Source: Deltaproteobacteria bacterium
Lineage (GTDB): Bacteria > Desulfobacterota > Binatia > UBA9968 > JAJDTQ01
Assembly: GCA_028818755.1 (NCBI GenBank)
Contig: JAPPNF010000052.1
Location: forward strand, 1 to 59,867
Direction of reading: 5' to 3'
Length of the DNA stretch: 59,867 nt
Shown: positions 15,817-25,478 of the stretch, in pieces
How positions within the stretch are numbered: the stretch's first letter is position 1
How the letters are laid out: each line of letters opens with the position of its first letter
The notes under the pieces: generated by a model
What the model was told of the DNA's origin: nothing
Databases searched by the model: none
The model's input: the letters and a program-made list of their open reading frames with translations, nothing else
Program-made: the position numbers and the translations under genes

Positions 15817-17301
15817 CTACTGCATGAAGAAGCCCAGCGAGCCGGTGCTGTAGTCGAGCAGCGGGCCCCAGTAGACCCCCAACACCACGGTCAGCACCAT
15901 CAGGACACCCAGCAGCGGCACGGCGCTGAAGGTGGTCGCCACCGGTCCGTCCTCGGGCGTGGGGTCGTCGAGGAACATCGTGCGGACGATCCGGACGTAG
16001 TAGTAGAGGGAGATGACCGTGTTGATCAGCGCCACCACCGCCAGTATGTAGAACTGGCCCTCGATGATGGCGGCGAAGATCAGCAGCTTGCCGATGAATC
16101 CCGCCAGCGGCGGCAACCCGGTGAGCGAGAACAGGAACACCGCCATGCACACCGCCGGGAACGCCGCGCCCCGCTGGGCGAGGCCGCGGTACGCCTCCAT
16201 GTCCTCGCGGCCGGTGGCGTTGGCCACCACCATGACCACCAGGAAGGCTCCCAGGTTCATGATCAGGTAGACCACGACGTAGAAGAGCATGGCGGTGAGG
16301 CCGTCGTTGTTCAGCACTACGAGCCCCATCATGATGTAGCCGGCGTGGGCGATGCCGGAATAGGCCAGCAGCCGCTTGACGTTGTTCTGGTTGAGGGCGG
16401 CAAGGTTGCCCCAGGTCATGGTGACGATGCTGAGGGCCACCAGCAGGTCGGTCCACTGGACCGCCGAGAACGCCTGGAACGTCCAGCTCCCCTCCTGCCC
16501 CAGGGTGGACACCGCGGGATAGAAGAAGCGGATCAGGATGGCCAACCCGGCCGCGTTGGAGGCCACCGAGAGGAACCCGGTGAAGGGCGTCGGCGCACCC
16601 TGGTAGACGTCCGGCGACCACATGTGGAAGGGCGCGAACGCCATCTTGTAGCCGAAGCCGGCGAGGATGAAGACGAAGGCGATGAACAGCCCGGTCTGGT
16701 TGCCGTCCCCCTGCGCCATGGCCGCGTTGATGGCCGCGTAGTCGAGGCTGCCGGCCATGCCGAACACCCAGCTCATACCGTAGATCATGGTGCCCGACGC
16801 GACCCCGCCGTAAATGAGGTACTTGAGCGCCGCTTCCGCCGAGCGCCGGTTGTGCGGCAGCATGCCGGTGAGGATGTAGGAGGTCAGGCTCACCAGCTCC
16901 AGGCCCAGGTAGGCCATCAGCAGGTTGCTGCCCGAGGCCATGAAGAACATGCCGAACCCGCAGGTCAGCATCACGATGTAGTACTCGCCCAGGTGCACCT
17001 GCTTGACCTCGCCGGAGCCGATGGACATCCAGATGGCGGCGATCAGCGCCACCAGGGTGAGCACCTTGAAGAACAGGGCGAAGTTGTCCAGCGCCACCAT
17101 GCGGTGGAACAGCAGTGTGGGCTCCGTGCCGTAGAGCTCCGCGGTGGCGCCCAGGGCGACCAGGCATCCGGCCAGGCCCACGTACGCCATCAGCCGCTTG
17201 TTGGCCACCACGAGGTCGAGGATCGTCAGCAGGATGATGGTCCCCGCCAGGACGATCTCCGGATGGAACAGCTTGAGGCTTGCGAGGTTACCGAGGTCCA
17301 T
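15817..17301 (-). CDS. nuoN: NADH-quinone oxidoreductase subunit N
   Basis: 494 residues, an antiporter-like membrane subunit of complex I and the last gene of the operon. About 14 hydrophobic segments are evident. Family motifs include LGLELVSLTSYILTG, EAALKYLIYGGVASG (conserved Glu/Lys of the proton channel), FKMAFAPFH-type GYKMAFAPFHMWSPDVYQG, RLLAYSGIAHAGY and LTGLPPLAGFIGK. It takes part in proton pumping coupled to quinone reduction in the inner membrane. It lies 6 bp after nuoM. Confidence 0.97.
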   Translation of the reverse strand: MDLGNLASLKLFHPEIVLAGTIILLTILDLVVANKRLMAYVGLAGCLVALGATAELYGTEPTLLFHRMVALDNFALFFKVLTLVALIAAIWMSIGSGEVKQVHLGEYYIVMLTCGFGMFFMASGSNLLMAYLGLELVSLTSYILTGMLPHNRRSAEAALKYLIYGGVASGTMIYGMSWVFGMAGSLDYAAINAAMAQGDGNQTGLFIAFVFILAGFGYKMAFAPFHMWSPDVYQGAPTPFTGFLSVASNAAGLAILIRFFYPAVSTLGQEGSWTFQAFSAVQWTDLLVALSIVTMTWGNLAALNQNNVKRLLAYSGIAHAGYIMMGLVVLNNDGLTAMLFYVVVYLIMNLGAFLVVMVVANATGREDMEAYRGLAQRGAAFPAVCMAVFLFSLTGLPPLAGFIGKLLIFAAIIEGQFYILAVVALINTVISLYYYVRIVRTMFLDDPTPEDGPVATTFSAVPLLGVLMVLTVVLGVYWGPLLDYSTGSLGFFMQ

Positions 17302-17307
17302 TGTGCG

Positions 17308-18828
17308 CTACGACAGGTGCGAGATCACCATCTGGTTGATGTTGTTGAGCGAAGCCTGGAGCAGGTCGAGCACCACCCGCGGGTAGACGCCGACGATGAC
17401 CACGATGGCTCCCAGCGGGAACAGCGTGAAGATCTCCCGGCCGTTGATCTCGGGCAGATCCCGGTACTTCTCGTTGGGCGGTCCGAGATAGACCCGCTGC
17501 ATCATCCACAGCATGTAGCCGGCGGTGATGACGATGCCCAGGGCCGCGATGATGGTCAGGGCATGGTACTTGGGCCAGGCCCCCAGCAGCACCAGCACCT
17601 CGGAGACGAAGCCCGAAAGCCCCGGAAGCCCCATGGAGGCGAAGAACGCCAGCGCGGTGAAGCCGGCGTACACCGGCATGATGCCGGCCAGGCCGCCGAA
17701 GCCGTTGATCTCGCGGTGATGGGCGCGGTCGTAGATCACGCCCACGAGCAGGAAGAGCATGGCGGTGATGGTGCCGTGGTTGAACATCTGCAGCACCGCG
17801 CCGTTGATGCCCTGGGTGTTGAAGGCCGCCATCCCCAGCATGACGTAGCCCATGTGGCTGACGCTGGAGTAGGCCACGAGCTTCTTCATGTCGGTCTGCG
17901 CCATGGCGCAGAGGCCGCCGTAGACGATGTTCCACGCCCCCAGGGCCGCCAGGAACCAGAAGGCCAGGTCGGCGGTGGCCTCCGGCAGCATCGGATAGTT
18001 GATCCGCAGGATGCCGTAGGTGCCCATCTTGAGGAGGATCCCCGCCAGGATCACGGAGATGGCGGTGGGAGCCTCCACGTGGGCGTCCGGGAGCCAGGTG
18101 TGGAACGGGAAGGCCGGGATCTTGATGGCGAAGCCGATGAACAGCGCCATCCACACCACGTGCTGGAAGCCCCAGCCCCACACGTTGAACGGCCACATGG
18201 CCAGCGGCTCGGTGCCGTAGAGGTTGCTCCGGTCCATGAGCTTGGTCATGTCGAAGGTGTTGGGCTCGGAGTAGAAATACAGCGCCAGGATGGCCACCAG
18301 CATGAGCACGCTGCCGAGCAGCGTGTAGAGGAAGAACTTGATGGCGGCATATTCCTTGCGCGGGCCGCCCCAGATGCCGATGAGGAAGTACATGGGGAGC
18401 AGCATGACTTCCCAGAACACGTAGAAGAGCACGAAATCGAGCGCCACGAACACTCCGGTCATGCCGGTGTCCAGCAGCAGGAACAGCGCGAAGTAACCCT
18501 TGACCCCCTTGTCGATGCCCCAGGAAGCGAAGATGCAGAGAAACGACAGCAGCGCGGTCAGCAACAGCATGGAGACGCTGAGGCCGTCGACGCCGACGTA
18601 GTACTCGATGTTGAACGCGGGGATCCAGGCGGCCCGCTCGACGAACTGCATGGAGGTGGTGGTGGTGTCGAAGTTGGCGTAGAGCCAGATCCCCAGGAGG
18701 AGCGGCGGCACCGTGGCTGCGGCCGACACCCAGCGGATGAGGTCGTGGCGGTCGCTCGGCAGGCACAGCACGACCAACATCCCGGCCAGGGGGATGAAGA
18801 CCATGTAGCTCAGCACATGTTCGGTCAT
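17308..18828 (-). CDS. nuoM: NADH-quinone oxidoreductase subunit M
   Basis: 506 residues, an antiporter-like complex I subunit. Motifs: VDGLSVSMLLLTALLSF, FYVFWEVMLLPMYFLIG (key Glu), KFFLYTLLGSVLML (key Lys), KIPAFPFHTWLPDAHVEAP, KKLVAYSSVSHMGYVMLG and GLPGLSGFVSEVL. The start MTEHVLSYMVFIPLAG gives the first membrane helix. It lies 37 bp downstream of nuoL; the spacer holds short imperfect direct repeats (TCTCT/CGGAT). Confidence 0.97.
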   Translation of the reverse strand: MTEHVLSYMVFIPLAGMLVVLCLPSDRHDLIRWVSAAATVPPLLLGIWLYANFDTTTTSMQFVERAAWIPAFNIEYYVGVDGLSVSMLLLTALLSFLCIFASWGIDKGVKGYFALFLLLDTGMTGVFVALDFVLFYVFWEVMLLPMYFLIGIWGGPRKEYAAIKFFLYTLLGSVLMLVAILALYFYSEPNTFDMTKLMDRSNLYGTEPLAMWPFNVWGWGFQHVVWMALFIGFAIKIPAFPFHTWLPDAHVEAPTAISVILAGILLKMGTYGILRINYPMLPEATADLAFWFLAALGAWNIVYGGLCAMAQTDMKKLVAYSSVSHMGYVMLGMAAFNTQGINGAVLQMFNHGTITAMLFLLVGVIYDRAHHREINGFGGLAGIMPVYAGFTALAFFASMGLPGLSGFVSEVLVLLGAWPKYHALTIIAALGIVITAGYMLWMMQRVYLGPPNEKYRDLPEINGREIFTLFPLGAIVVIVGVYPRVVLDLLQASLNNINQMVISHLS

Positions 18829-18865
18829 TTTCTGATCTCTCCTATCCGAATCTCTCCGATCTGAA

Positions 18866-20896
18866 TCAGCTCCAGTAGCGCAGCTTGACGATCAGGGCCA
18901 CGACCACGGCTCCCACCACCACGTAGAGGTAGCTGTTGATGTTCCCGGTCTGGACCCGGCGGAAGTTGTTGCCTATCGCGAAGGTCACGTTGGCGACGGC
19001 GTTGACCAGCATGTCGACGATGTAGTTGTCGAACAGGCCGTTGAACCAAGCAATGATGGTGGTGAGCTTGGCCGAGCCGTCCACGATGGTGTCGATGATG
19101 TAGCGGTCGAAGGCCGCTCCGATCCGGGCCAGCAACAGGGTGCCGCCGACGAAGACGAACTGGTAGACCTCGTCCACGTAGTACTTGTTGTAGAGCAGGC
19201 GGTACGAGAATCCCTTGGCCTCGGGCGACTCGTCCCGCGACGGCGTCTGAACGTAGTAGAAGAAATATGCCAGCGCCACGCCCACGGCGGCGGCGATGAT
19301 CGACACGCTCATGACGCCGATCTCCTCCGCCACGGAGTGGTGCTCGTGATGGGCGTGGATCACGGGATCGAGCCAGTGGTCGATCTGGCTGCCGCCCATG
19401 AACGCCGGCAGCCCGATATACCCTATGACGACCGAACCCGCGGCCAGGATCCACAGCGGGTAGGTCATGATCTTCGGCGACTCGTGAAGGTGCTCCTTCA
19501 CGTGGGGGTCGGCGCGGCATTCCCCGAAGAACACCATGAAGAACTGGCGGAACATGTAGAAGGCCGTGAGGCCCGCCACGAACACCGCCACGCCCCACAA
19601 CAACTCGTTGTGGGTGGCCCAGGCCTGCCACAGGATGGCGTCCTTGGAGAAGAAGCCGGCCAGGAACGGCGTCCCCGCGATGGCCAGCACGGCGATGGCG
19701 AAGGTCCAGAAGGTCGCCGGCATCGCCGTCCTCAGGCCTCCCATCTGCCGCATGTCCTGCTCTCCCTGCATGGCGTGGATGATGCTTCCGGACCCCAGAA
19801 AGAGGCAGGCCTTGAAGAAGGCGTGCGTCAGCAGGTGAAAGATCCCGGCGGCGTAGGCGGCCACCCCCATGGCCAGGAACATGTAGCCGAGCTGGCTGAT
19901 GGTGGAGTAGGCCAGCACCCGCTTGATGTCGGTCTGGGTCACGGCGATGGTGGCGGCAAGAAGCGCGGTGGCGGCGCCGACCACGGCGACGATCCCCAGG
20001 GTCACGGGAGCCGCGGAGAAGAGCACGTTCAGCCGCCCGATCATGTAGACGCCGGCCGTCACCATGGTGGCGGCGTGGATCAGCGCGCTCACCGGGGTCG
20101 GGCCCTGCATGGCGTCGGGGAGCCAGGTGTAGAGCGGGATTTGCGCCGACTTGCCGGTGGCGCCGATGAACAGCAGCAGCGTCACCACCGTCACCACGCC
20201 GATGCCCCAGATCTCCATGTTGGCCAGCAGCCCCACGTGCTCCTGGATGCCGCGGAACGCCAGCGTCCCCTGCCCGTGCTGCGTCAGGCTCCAGTAGAGC
20301 AGGAAGATGCCCAGCACGAAGCCGAAGTCGCCGATGCGGTTGACGATGAACGCCTTGTTGCCGGCGCGCGTGTTGGTGTGGTCGGTGTACCAGAAGCCGA
20401 TGAGCGCCCACGAGCACAGCCCCACGCCCTCCCAGCCCACGAACATGAGCAGCAGGTTGTCGCCGGTCACCAGCAGCAGCATGGAGAAGGTGAACAGGTT
20501 CAGGTAGGCGAAGTAGCGCCACATGGAGCGGTCGTCGTGCATGTAGCCGATGGAGTAGAAGTGGATCAGTCCGCCGATGCCGCTCACCACCAGGATCATG
20601 ATCGCCGACAGCGGGTCCACCCAGAAGGCCACGTCCACGCTGAACGAGCCCATGGGGATCCAGGTGTAGAAGTGGTCGATGAGGAACCGCTCCTTGGCCG
20701 GCAGCGCAAGCAGCCGGCTGAAGGCCCACAGCGAGAACAGGAAGGACAGGGTCACCGGGGCGCAGGCAATGAAGGCCACCATGCGCTTGCCCGCGCGCTC
20801 CTGGATGCGCGCCCCCAGCAGGCCGTTCAGCGCGGCGCCCAGCAGCGGGAAGATCACGATCCAACGCAGAAAATCGGTCTGAACGGGGTTATCCAT
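18866..20896 (-). CDS. nuoL: NADH-quinone oxidoreductase subunit L
   Basis: 676 residues, the largest antiporter-like subunit, with a C-terminal extension containing the long lateral helix. Motifs: FWVDPLSAIMILVVSGIGGLIH, FMLLLVTGDNLLLMFVGWEG-like NLLLMFVGWEGVGLCSWALIGFWY, KAFIVNRIGDFGF, GATGKSAQIPLYTWLPDAMQGPTPVSALIHAATMV as an unbroken block near residue 230, and KRVLAYSTISQLGYMFLA. It is part of proton translocation in the membrane arm. It starts at the ATG giving MDNPVQTDFLRW and lies 25 bp after nuoK. Confidence 0.97.
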   Translation of the reverse strand: MDNPVQTDFLRWIVIFPLLGAALNGLLGARIQERAGKRMVAFIACAPVTLSFLFSLWAFSRLLALPAKERFLIDHFYTWIPMGSFSVDVAFWVDPLSAIMILVVSGIGGLIHFYSIGYMHDDRSMWRYFAYLNLFTFSMLLLVTGDNLLLMFVGWEGVGLCSWALIGFWYTDHTNTRAGNKAFIVNRIGDFGFVLGIFLLYWSLTQHGQGTLAFRGIQEHVGLLANMEIWGIGVVTVVTLLLFIGATGKSAQIPLYTWLPDAMQGPTPVSALIHAATMVTAGVYMIGRLNVLFSAAPVTLGIVAVVGAATALLAATIAVTQTDIKRVLAYSTISQLGYMFLAMGVAAYAAGIFHLLTHAFFKACLFLGSGSIIHAMQGEQDMRQMGGLRTAMPATFWTFAIAVLAIAGTPFLAGFFSKDAILWQAWATHNELLWGVAVFVAGLTAFYMFRQFFMVFFGECRADPHVKEHLHESPKIMTYPLWILAAGSVVIGYIGLPAFMGGSQIDHWLDPVIHAHHEHHSVAEEIGVMSVSIIAAAVGVALAYFFYYVQTPSRDESPEAKGFSYRLLYNKYYVDEVYQFVFVGGTLLLARIGAAFDRYIIDTIVDGSAKLTTIIAWFNGLFDNYIVDMLVNAVANVTFAIGNNFRRVQTGNINSYLYVVVGAVVVALIVKLRYWS

Positions 20897-20921
20897 GCGA
20901 AGCTACTCGTGCGGTTGAATA

Positions 20922-21254
20922 CTAGTCCTTGAGCGTCTCGGTGGCCTCGACGTCGATGGTGCTGAAGAGTTGGTAGATGGCGAGGACGATGGCCAGGCCG
21001 ATGGCAGCCTCGGAAGCCGCCAGCATGATGATGAACACGGTATAGATCTGACCGTCCACCTGTCCGGTGCTGAAGTGCGAGAAGGCGACGTAGTTCAGTC
21101 CCGCCGAGTTCAGGATGAGCTCCACCCCGAGAAGAATGGCAATGGCGTTGCGCCGGGTAAGGACGATGTAGATGCCCAGCGCGAACAGGATGCCTGCCAC
21201 CACCAAGTAGTGTTCCAGTCCGACGTTCGTCAACGTTGCAGCGTATGCGGCCAT
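20922..21254 (-). CDS. nuoK: NADH-quinone oxidoreductase subunit K
   Basis: 110 residues with three membrane helices. LEHYLVVAGILFALGIYIVL, RNAIAILLGVELILNSAGLNYVAFS (buried Glu of the proton path) and AASEAAIGLAIVLAIY (second conserved Glu) are the standard NuoK features. The first ten residues (MAAYAATLTN) extend slightly beyond the usual start. It lies 13 bp after nuoJ. Confidence 0.96.
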   Translation of the reverse strand: MAAYAATLTNVGLEHYLVVAGILFALGIYIVLTRRNAIAILLGVELILNSAGLNYVAFSHFSTGQVDGQIYTVFIIMLAASEAAIGLAIVLAIYQLFSTIDVEATETLKD

Positions 21255-21267
21255 CTCGCGAACTCTC

Positions 21268-21774
21268 TTATTCCTTGATTTCCTTGCGGGACAGCGTGAT
21301 GGCGCCGATGAGGGCCACCAGCAACACCACTGCGGCGATCTGGAACGGCAGCAGGTAGTCGCCGAGGAAGAGGTTGCCGATCACCGCCGTGGTGGGCGCG
21401 AACGCCACTTCCTTCACCCTCACCCAGTCGGTCTCGCCGATGGCGTAGACCAGGATGCCCAGGAACACCGCCACCGCCACCAGTGCGGGAATGCGGCCCA
21501 CCGTGCGGTTGGTGATGTCGATGTCGCTGATCCGGTGGGTCAACATGACCGCGAACAGGATCAGCACCAGGATGCCGCCGACGTAGATCAGCACCTGCAC
21601 CGCCGCCACGAAGTCGGCGCCGAGGAACACGTAGAGCCCGGCCACTCCGCCGAAGGTGCCCAGCAGTGAGAACGCCGAATGCACGATGTTGCGCGAGAAC
21701 GCCACGATGCAGGCCGATCCCACCACAACGAGGGAAACCAGATAGAAGATGAGAACGTCTATGGAAATCTCCAT
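21268..21774 (-). CDS. nuoJ: NADH-quinone oxidoreductase subunit J
   Basis: 168 residues with five membrane helices. FYLVSLVVVGSACIVAFSRNIVHSAFSLL and VQVLIYVGGILVLILFAVMLT (the pi-bulge helix TM3 region) are typical of NuoJ. I choose the ATG at 21774 (MEISIDVLIF), which has AAGGGTGG about ten bases upstream; a GTG four codons earlier is possible. A 138-bp spacer without recognisable features separates it from nuoI. Confidence 0.95.
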   Translation of the reverse strand: MEISIDVLIFYLVSLVVVGSACIVAFSRNIVHSAFSLLGTFGGVAGLYVFLGADFVAAVQVLIYVGGILVLILFAVMLTHRISDIDITNRTVGRIPALVAVAVFLGILVYAIGETDWVRVKEVAFAPTTAVIGNLFLGDYLLPFQIAAVVLLVALIGAITLSRKEIKE

Positions 21775-21912
21775 GATCAAAACCACCCTTAAGATGGAAG
21801 ACGAGCGGCCCGTATCACACGAATCGGGCCAACAGAGAGTTGCGCCGCGGCGGGGGGCCAGGAGCCTGTCCGACGAGATAGTCTCGCGAATCCTGACATG
21901 CCCTGCAGGCCG

Positions 21913-22452
21913 TCAGTTTTCCGGCTCGGCTATCTCGTCCATGTACGTTTTTCCGATATCCACCTTCTGAATCATCCGGGGTTCCGTCTCCCCGCCCTTC
22001 TTCGGCTTGTAGAGAGGCACCTTCTCGGTGATGAAGTGCCGCACAAGACCGGCGGGGTTGTTGCAGGCGCCCTCGAACTCCTGCGTGTGACGGATGGATC
22101 CCGTGGGGCAGGCCTCCATGCAGAGCCCGCAATACATGCACTTGCAAATGTCGATGTCGAACAGGGTGAAGTCGCGCTGCTTCGTCTCGGCGTTCATCTC
22201 GATGCCGATGGCGATGCAGTTGATGGGGCACACCCGCTCGCACGCCAGACAGCCCGTGCAGATGTCCATGTCGACCTCGAGGATGCCGCGGTAGCGTAGC
22301 GGCAGGGTCTCCTGCACCTGCTGCGCGATGCGGTCGGGGTACTGGACGGTCGACGGCTTTCGGACGAAGTGGGAGAAGGTGATGGTCATCCCCTCGAAGA
22401 TGCTCCGCACCGTGTCCCTGACGTTCTGACAGTATTCAATGATTCCGTTCAT
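21913..22452 (-). CDS. nuoI: NADH-quinone oxidoreductase subunit I
   Basis: 179 residues. Two CxxCxxCxxxCP blocks, CTGCLACERVCPINC and CMYCGLCMEACPTGS, bind the N6a and N6b 4Fe-4S clusters that pass electrons towards cluster N2. The N terminus MNGIIEYCQNVRDTVRSIFEGM is the membrane-contact helix region. Because nuoB (which holds N2) is absent from this operon, the electron acceptor of NuoI must be encoded elsewhere. Confidence 0.97.
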   Translation of the reverse strand: MNGIIEYCQNVRDTVRSIFEGMTITFSHFVRKPSTVQYPDRIAQQVQETLPLRYRGILEVDMDICTGCLACERVCPINCIAIGIEMNAETKQRDFTLFDIDICKCMYCGLCMEACPTGSIRHTQEFEGACNNPAGLVRHFITEKVPLYKPKKGGETEPRMIQKVDIGKTYMDEIAEPEN

Positions 22453-22485
22453 GGCGTTTTCCCCGGCCGTTGTCGGTCGTTCTCT

Positions 22486-23691
22486 CTATACATACGGCTT
22501 GAGGTAGAGGGTGGGGCGCGAGTGCATGATCTGGTAGACCACCCGCCACATGAAATAAAGCACGATGAGACACGACACCGCCAGCGTTGCCATGGTCAGG
22601 GCGGTGTTTCCTTCGGGCCAGATCACCAGCAGCACGATGGTGCCGAACAGGCAGATGAACGACATCGGCACCATGTACTTCCAGCACATGGCCATGAGCT
22701 GGTCCACACGAACCCGCGGCAGGGTGCCCCGCACCCACATGGCGACGAAGGCCCAGAAGTAGGCCTTGACGAAGAAGACCGCGAACTCCAGGACGCCCTT
22801 GAGCAGCGGGTGCTCGGCCATGGTGACGCCGAAGATCGTCGCCGGTATCTGCCAGCCCCCCAGGAACAGCGTCGCCGCGATGGCGCCGATGACGTACAGG
22901 TTGCCCCACTCCGCGAAGAAGAAAAACAGGAAACGCATGCCGCTGTACTCGGTCACGTAGCCGGCCACCAACTCGGACTCGGCCTCGGGAATGTCGAAGG
23001 GCGTGCGGTTTCCCTCGGCCAGGGCCGCGGTGAAGAACAGGAAGAAGGCCACCAGGGTGAAGGGGTTGTAGAAGATGAACCAGTCCCAGGGCGCCCATCC
23101 CTGGGCCTTGATGATGCCCTGCATGCTGAGGGTCCCGGACAGGAAGATCACCGTCAGCACCGCGACCCCGGCGGGTATCTCGTAGCTGACGATCTGGGCG
23201 GCGGAGCGCATGCCCCCCAACAGCGACCACTTGTTGTTGGACGACCAGCCCGCCATCAGGATTCCCACCACCACCAGGGAGGTGATGGCCAGGAGGTAGA
23301 GGATGCCGATGTTGAGATCAGCGGGGATCAGCCAGCTTCCGAAAGGGATGACGACGAAGGCGCCGAGGAACCCCGAGAAGACGACATAGGGCGCCAGCAG
23401 AAACAGCTTCCTGTCGGCCGACGCCGGGATGATGTCCTCTTTCTGGATGTTCTTGACTCCGTCCGCCAGCCACTGAAGAATTCCCTGTGGCCCCACCCGG
23501 TTGGGCCCGACCCGGGACTGCATGCGCGCCCACACGCGCCGCTCGAGCCAGCTCGTCACGCCGGCCAGCGGCGCCACGAAGAACGACAGCACGGCGAAGG
23601 CCACCGCCACCGCGGCCAGGGCATAGCCCAACGCCGCCGGGACGGCTCCCGGCAACAACGTCGCGATCAGGTCTTGTACTGTAAAATCCAT
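22486..23691 (-). CDS. nuoH: NADH-quinone oxidoreductase subunit H
   Basis: 401 residues with eight or nine membrane helices, forming the quinone-chamber roof. Motifs: RRVWARMQSRVGPNRVGPQG (family ERRVxARxQxRxGPNRVGPxGxLQ), GILQWLADGVKNIQKEDI, GGMRSAAQIVSYEIPAG, RTPFDIPEAESELVAGYVTE (acidic loop) and MWVRGTLPRVRVDQLM. It follows nuoD by 19 bp, whereas many bacteria have nuoE, F and G between D and H. Confidence 0.97.
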   Translation of the reverse strand: MDFTVQDLIATLLPGAVPAALGYALAAVAVAFAVLSFFVAPLAGVTSWLERRVWARMQSRVGPNRVGPQGILQWLADGVKNIQKEDIIPASADRKLFLLAPYVVFSGFLGAFVVIPFGSWLIPADLNIGILYLLAITSLVVVGILMAGWSSNNKWSLLGGMRSAAQIVSYEIPAGVAVLTVIFLSGTLSMQGIIKAQGWAPWDWFIFYNPFTLVAFFLFFTAALAEGNRTPFDIPEAESELVAGYVTEYSGMRFLFFFFAEWGNLYVIGAIAATLFLGGWQIPATIFGVTMAEHPLLKGVLEFAVFFVKAYFWAFVAMWVRGTLPRVRVDQLMAMCWKYMVPMSFICLFGTIVLLVIWPEGNTALTMATLAVSCLIVLYFMWRVVYQIMHSRPTLYLKPYV

Positions 23692-23710
23692 CGGCGCTGC
23701 CTCAGTGACA

Positions 23711-24847
23711 TTAGCGGTCGATCTCGGGGGCGTCCACGTCGAGGCTCGCGATCAGCGCGATCAGGTCGGCCACCATGATGCCCGGACTGATCTTGTCGAT
23801 GATGCTCATGGCGGTGAACGAGCCGGTGCGGATCCTCACCCGGTAGGGGTACTCGCTGCCGTCGCTGACCACGTAGTAGCCCATGTCGCCGCGCGGCGCC
23901 TCGATGCGCACGTAGGTCTCGCCGGCGGGCGGCTTGAACTTGCGCGCCACCTTGGCGACGGCCGGCCCGTCGGGCATCTTGTCGAGGCACTGGCGCAGGA
24001 TCTTGCAGCTCTCCATCAACTCGCGGATGCGCACGTAATAGCGGTCGTAGGAGTCCCCCAGGGTGCCGCGCTCGCCGCGCCCCACCGGCACCTCGAAGTC
24101 GAGCTCGGGATAGACCGAGTAGGGGATGTCGCGGCGGATGTCCCAGTGGACGCCGGAAGCCCGCAGGTTGGGACCCACCAGGTTGTACTGGAGCGCGTCC
24201 TCCTTGGAGATCACCGCGACGTTGGCCAGCCGCTCGATGAAGATCTTGTTGTACGACAGCAGCCGGTTGTACTCGTCGACGATGGGCTCGAAATGGTCCA
24301 GGAACGCGGTGATCCGCGCGCACGTCTCGGGCTTGATGTCGTAGCCGACGCCGCCGATCCGGAGGTAGTTGTAGGTGAGGCGAGCGCCGCAGATCTCCTC
24401 CATCAGGTCATTGATGCTCTCCCGCTCCCGGAGGGCATGCAGGAAGGGGGTGATGGCGCCGATGTCCTGCCCGAAGGTGCCCACCGCGATCAGGTGGCTG
24501 GCGACGCGGTTGAGCTCGCAGGCGATCACCCGGCAGTACTCGCCCCGGGGCGGCACCTCGACGTTGCCCAGCCGCTCCGCCGCCATGCAGAAGCCCTGGT
24601 TGGCGAACATGGCGGCGAGATAGTCGGCGCGGTCGGTGTAGGGGACATAGCCGTGCCACGTGCACTTCTCGCCGATCTTCTCGATGGAGCGGTGCAGGTA
24701 GCCGACGTCGGGGATGGCCTCGTTGATGACCTCGCCGTCGGTCTTGACCACGAACCGCAGCACGCCGTGGGTGCTCGGATGCTGCGGCCCCACGTTCAGG
24801 GTCATGTCTTCGGTGTGCAAGCCGGTGTGTTCGGCAACCTCAGCCAT
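23711..24847 (-). CDS. nuoD: NADH-quinone oxidoreductase subunit D
   Basis: 378 residues (49-kDa subunit family), not fused to nuoC. The start carries [18 protein letters not shown] with the quinone-site His, then [36 protein letters not shown] and the terminal [16 protein letters not shown]. It forms the quinone-binding pocket together with NuoB, which is not encoded here. The start [15 protein letters not shown] has an AGGAAGGACATC region upstream. The 87-bp gap to nuoC holds a palindromic repeat. Confidence 0.97.
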   Translation of the reverse strand: MAEVAEHTGLHTEDMTLNVGPQHPSTHGVLRFVVKTDGEVINEAIPDVGYLHRSIEKIGEKCTWHGYVPYTDRADYLAAMFANQGFCMAAERLGNVEVPPRGEYCRVIACELNRVASHLIAVGTFGQDIGAITPFLHALRERESINDLMEEICGARLTYNYLRIGGVGYDIKPETCARITAFLDHFEPIVDEYNRLLSYNKIFIERLANVAVISKEDALQYNLVGPNLRASGVHWDIRRDIPYSVYPELDFEVPVGRGERGTLGDSYDRYYVRIRELMESCKILRQCLDKMPDGPAVAKVARKFKPPAGETYVRIEAPRGDMGYYVVSDGSEYPYRVRIRTGSFTAMSIIDKISPGIMVADLIALIASLDVDAPEIDR

Positions 24848-24880
24848 GATGTCCTTCCTTCGTCAACGACACGGACACGG

Positions 24881-24905
24881 ACGGGTTTGAAACCCGCCCC
24901 TACAA
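24881..24905. repeat. Dispersed palindrome (GGGTTTGAAACCCGCCC type), copy 2
   Basis: ACGGGTTTGAAACCCGCCCC followed by TACAA lies between nuoC and nuoD inside the complex I operon, so any RNA hairpin it makes must allow transcription to pass. Confidence 0.85.
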
Positions 24906-24934
24906 TTCGACCGCGGCACTCTGCCGCGACCCGT

Positions 24935-25441
24935 CTAGCGCATGTTCTCCGGAACCAGCGGCTCGCGTTCTGTGCTGATGCCGTCGTACTCTTCCTGCTC
25001 CACGAAGTCCTTGCGCAGGGGATAGCCCACCCAGTCCTCCGGCAGCAGGATACGGCGAAGGTCCGAGTGCCCTTCGAAGACGACTCCGAAGAGATCGAAC
25101 ACTTCCCGCTCGAACCAGTTGGCGACCTTCCAGACGTCCTCCACCGTCGCGATCCGGGCCGCGTCCCGGTCCACGTCGGCCTTGATCACAATCTGTTGCG
25201 GAGGCTCGTACGAGTACAGGTGGTAGACCACCTGGATGACGTTCTCGGTGGGGAGATCCACCGCCGTCAGGTCGGAAAGCACGCTGAACTTGAGCGCCCC
25301 GTCGTCCCGCAACGCCAGGCACACTTCCTTGAGGTTGGCCGCGTTGATCTTGAAGAACGGGTCCAGACACTCTTCGTCAAGGTCCGTGGCGGCCCCGGGG
25401 CAAAGCTCGTTCACGCGCTCGAATATCTCTTTTGCCGTCAT
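24935..25441 (-). CDS. nuoC: NADH-quinone oxidoreductase subunit C
   Basis: 168 residues (30-kDa subunit family). KFSVLSDLTAVDLP and QVVYHLYSYEPPQQIVIKADV lie in the core. WFEREVFDLFGVVFEGHSDL and RRILLPEDWVGYPLRKDFVEQEEY form the diagnostic C-terminal signature. It is a peripheral-arm scaffold protein contacting NuoD and NuoB. Only 37 bp separate it from nuoA, the position where nuoB normally sits. Confidence 0.97.
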   Translation of the reverse strand: MTAKEIFERVNELCPGAATDLDEECLDPFFKINAANLKEVCLALRDDGALKFSVLSDLTAVDLPTENVIQVVYHLYSYEPPQQIVIKADVDRDAARIATVEDVWKVANWFEREVFDLFGVVFEGHSDLRRILLPEDWVGYPLRKDFVEQEEYDGISTEREPLVPENMR

Positions 25442-25478
25442 GTCGTCGATACCTGCCTGGTGGCTGTCCGTCGCGAGA

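Noticed and set aside
15793..18864. Very long plus-strand frame (over 1000 codons) opposite nuoN and nuoM
   Set aside because: Its composition is His/Glu/Gly/Gln-rich as expected for the antisense of high-GC membrane genes; nuoN and nuoM have full family motifs.
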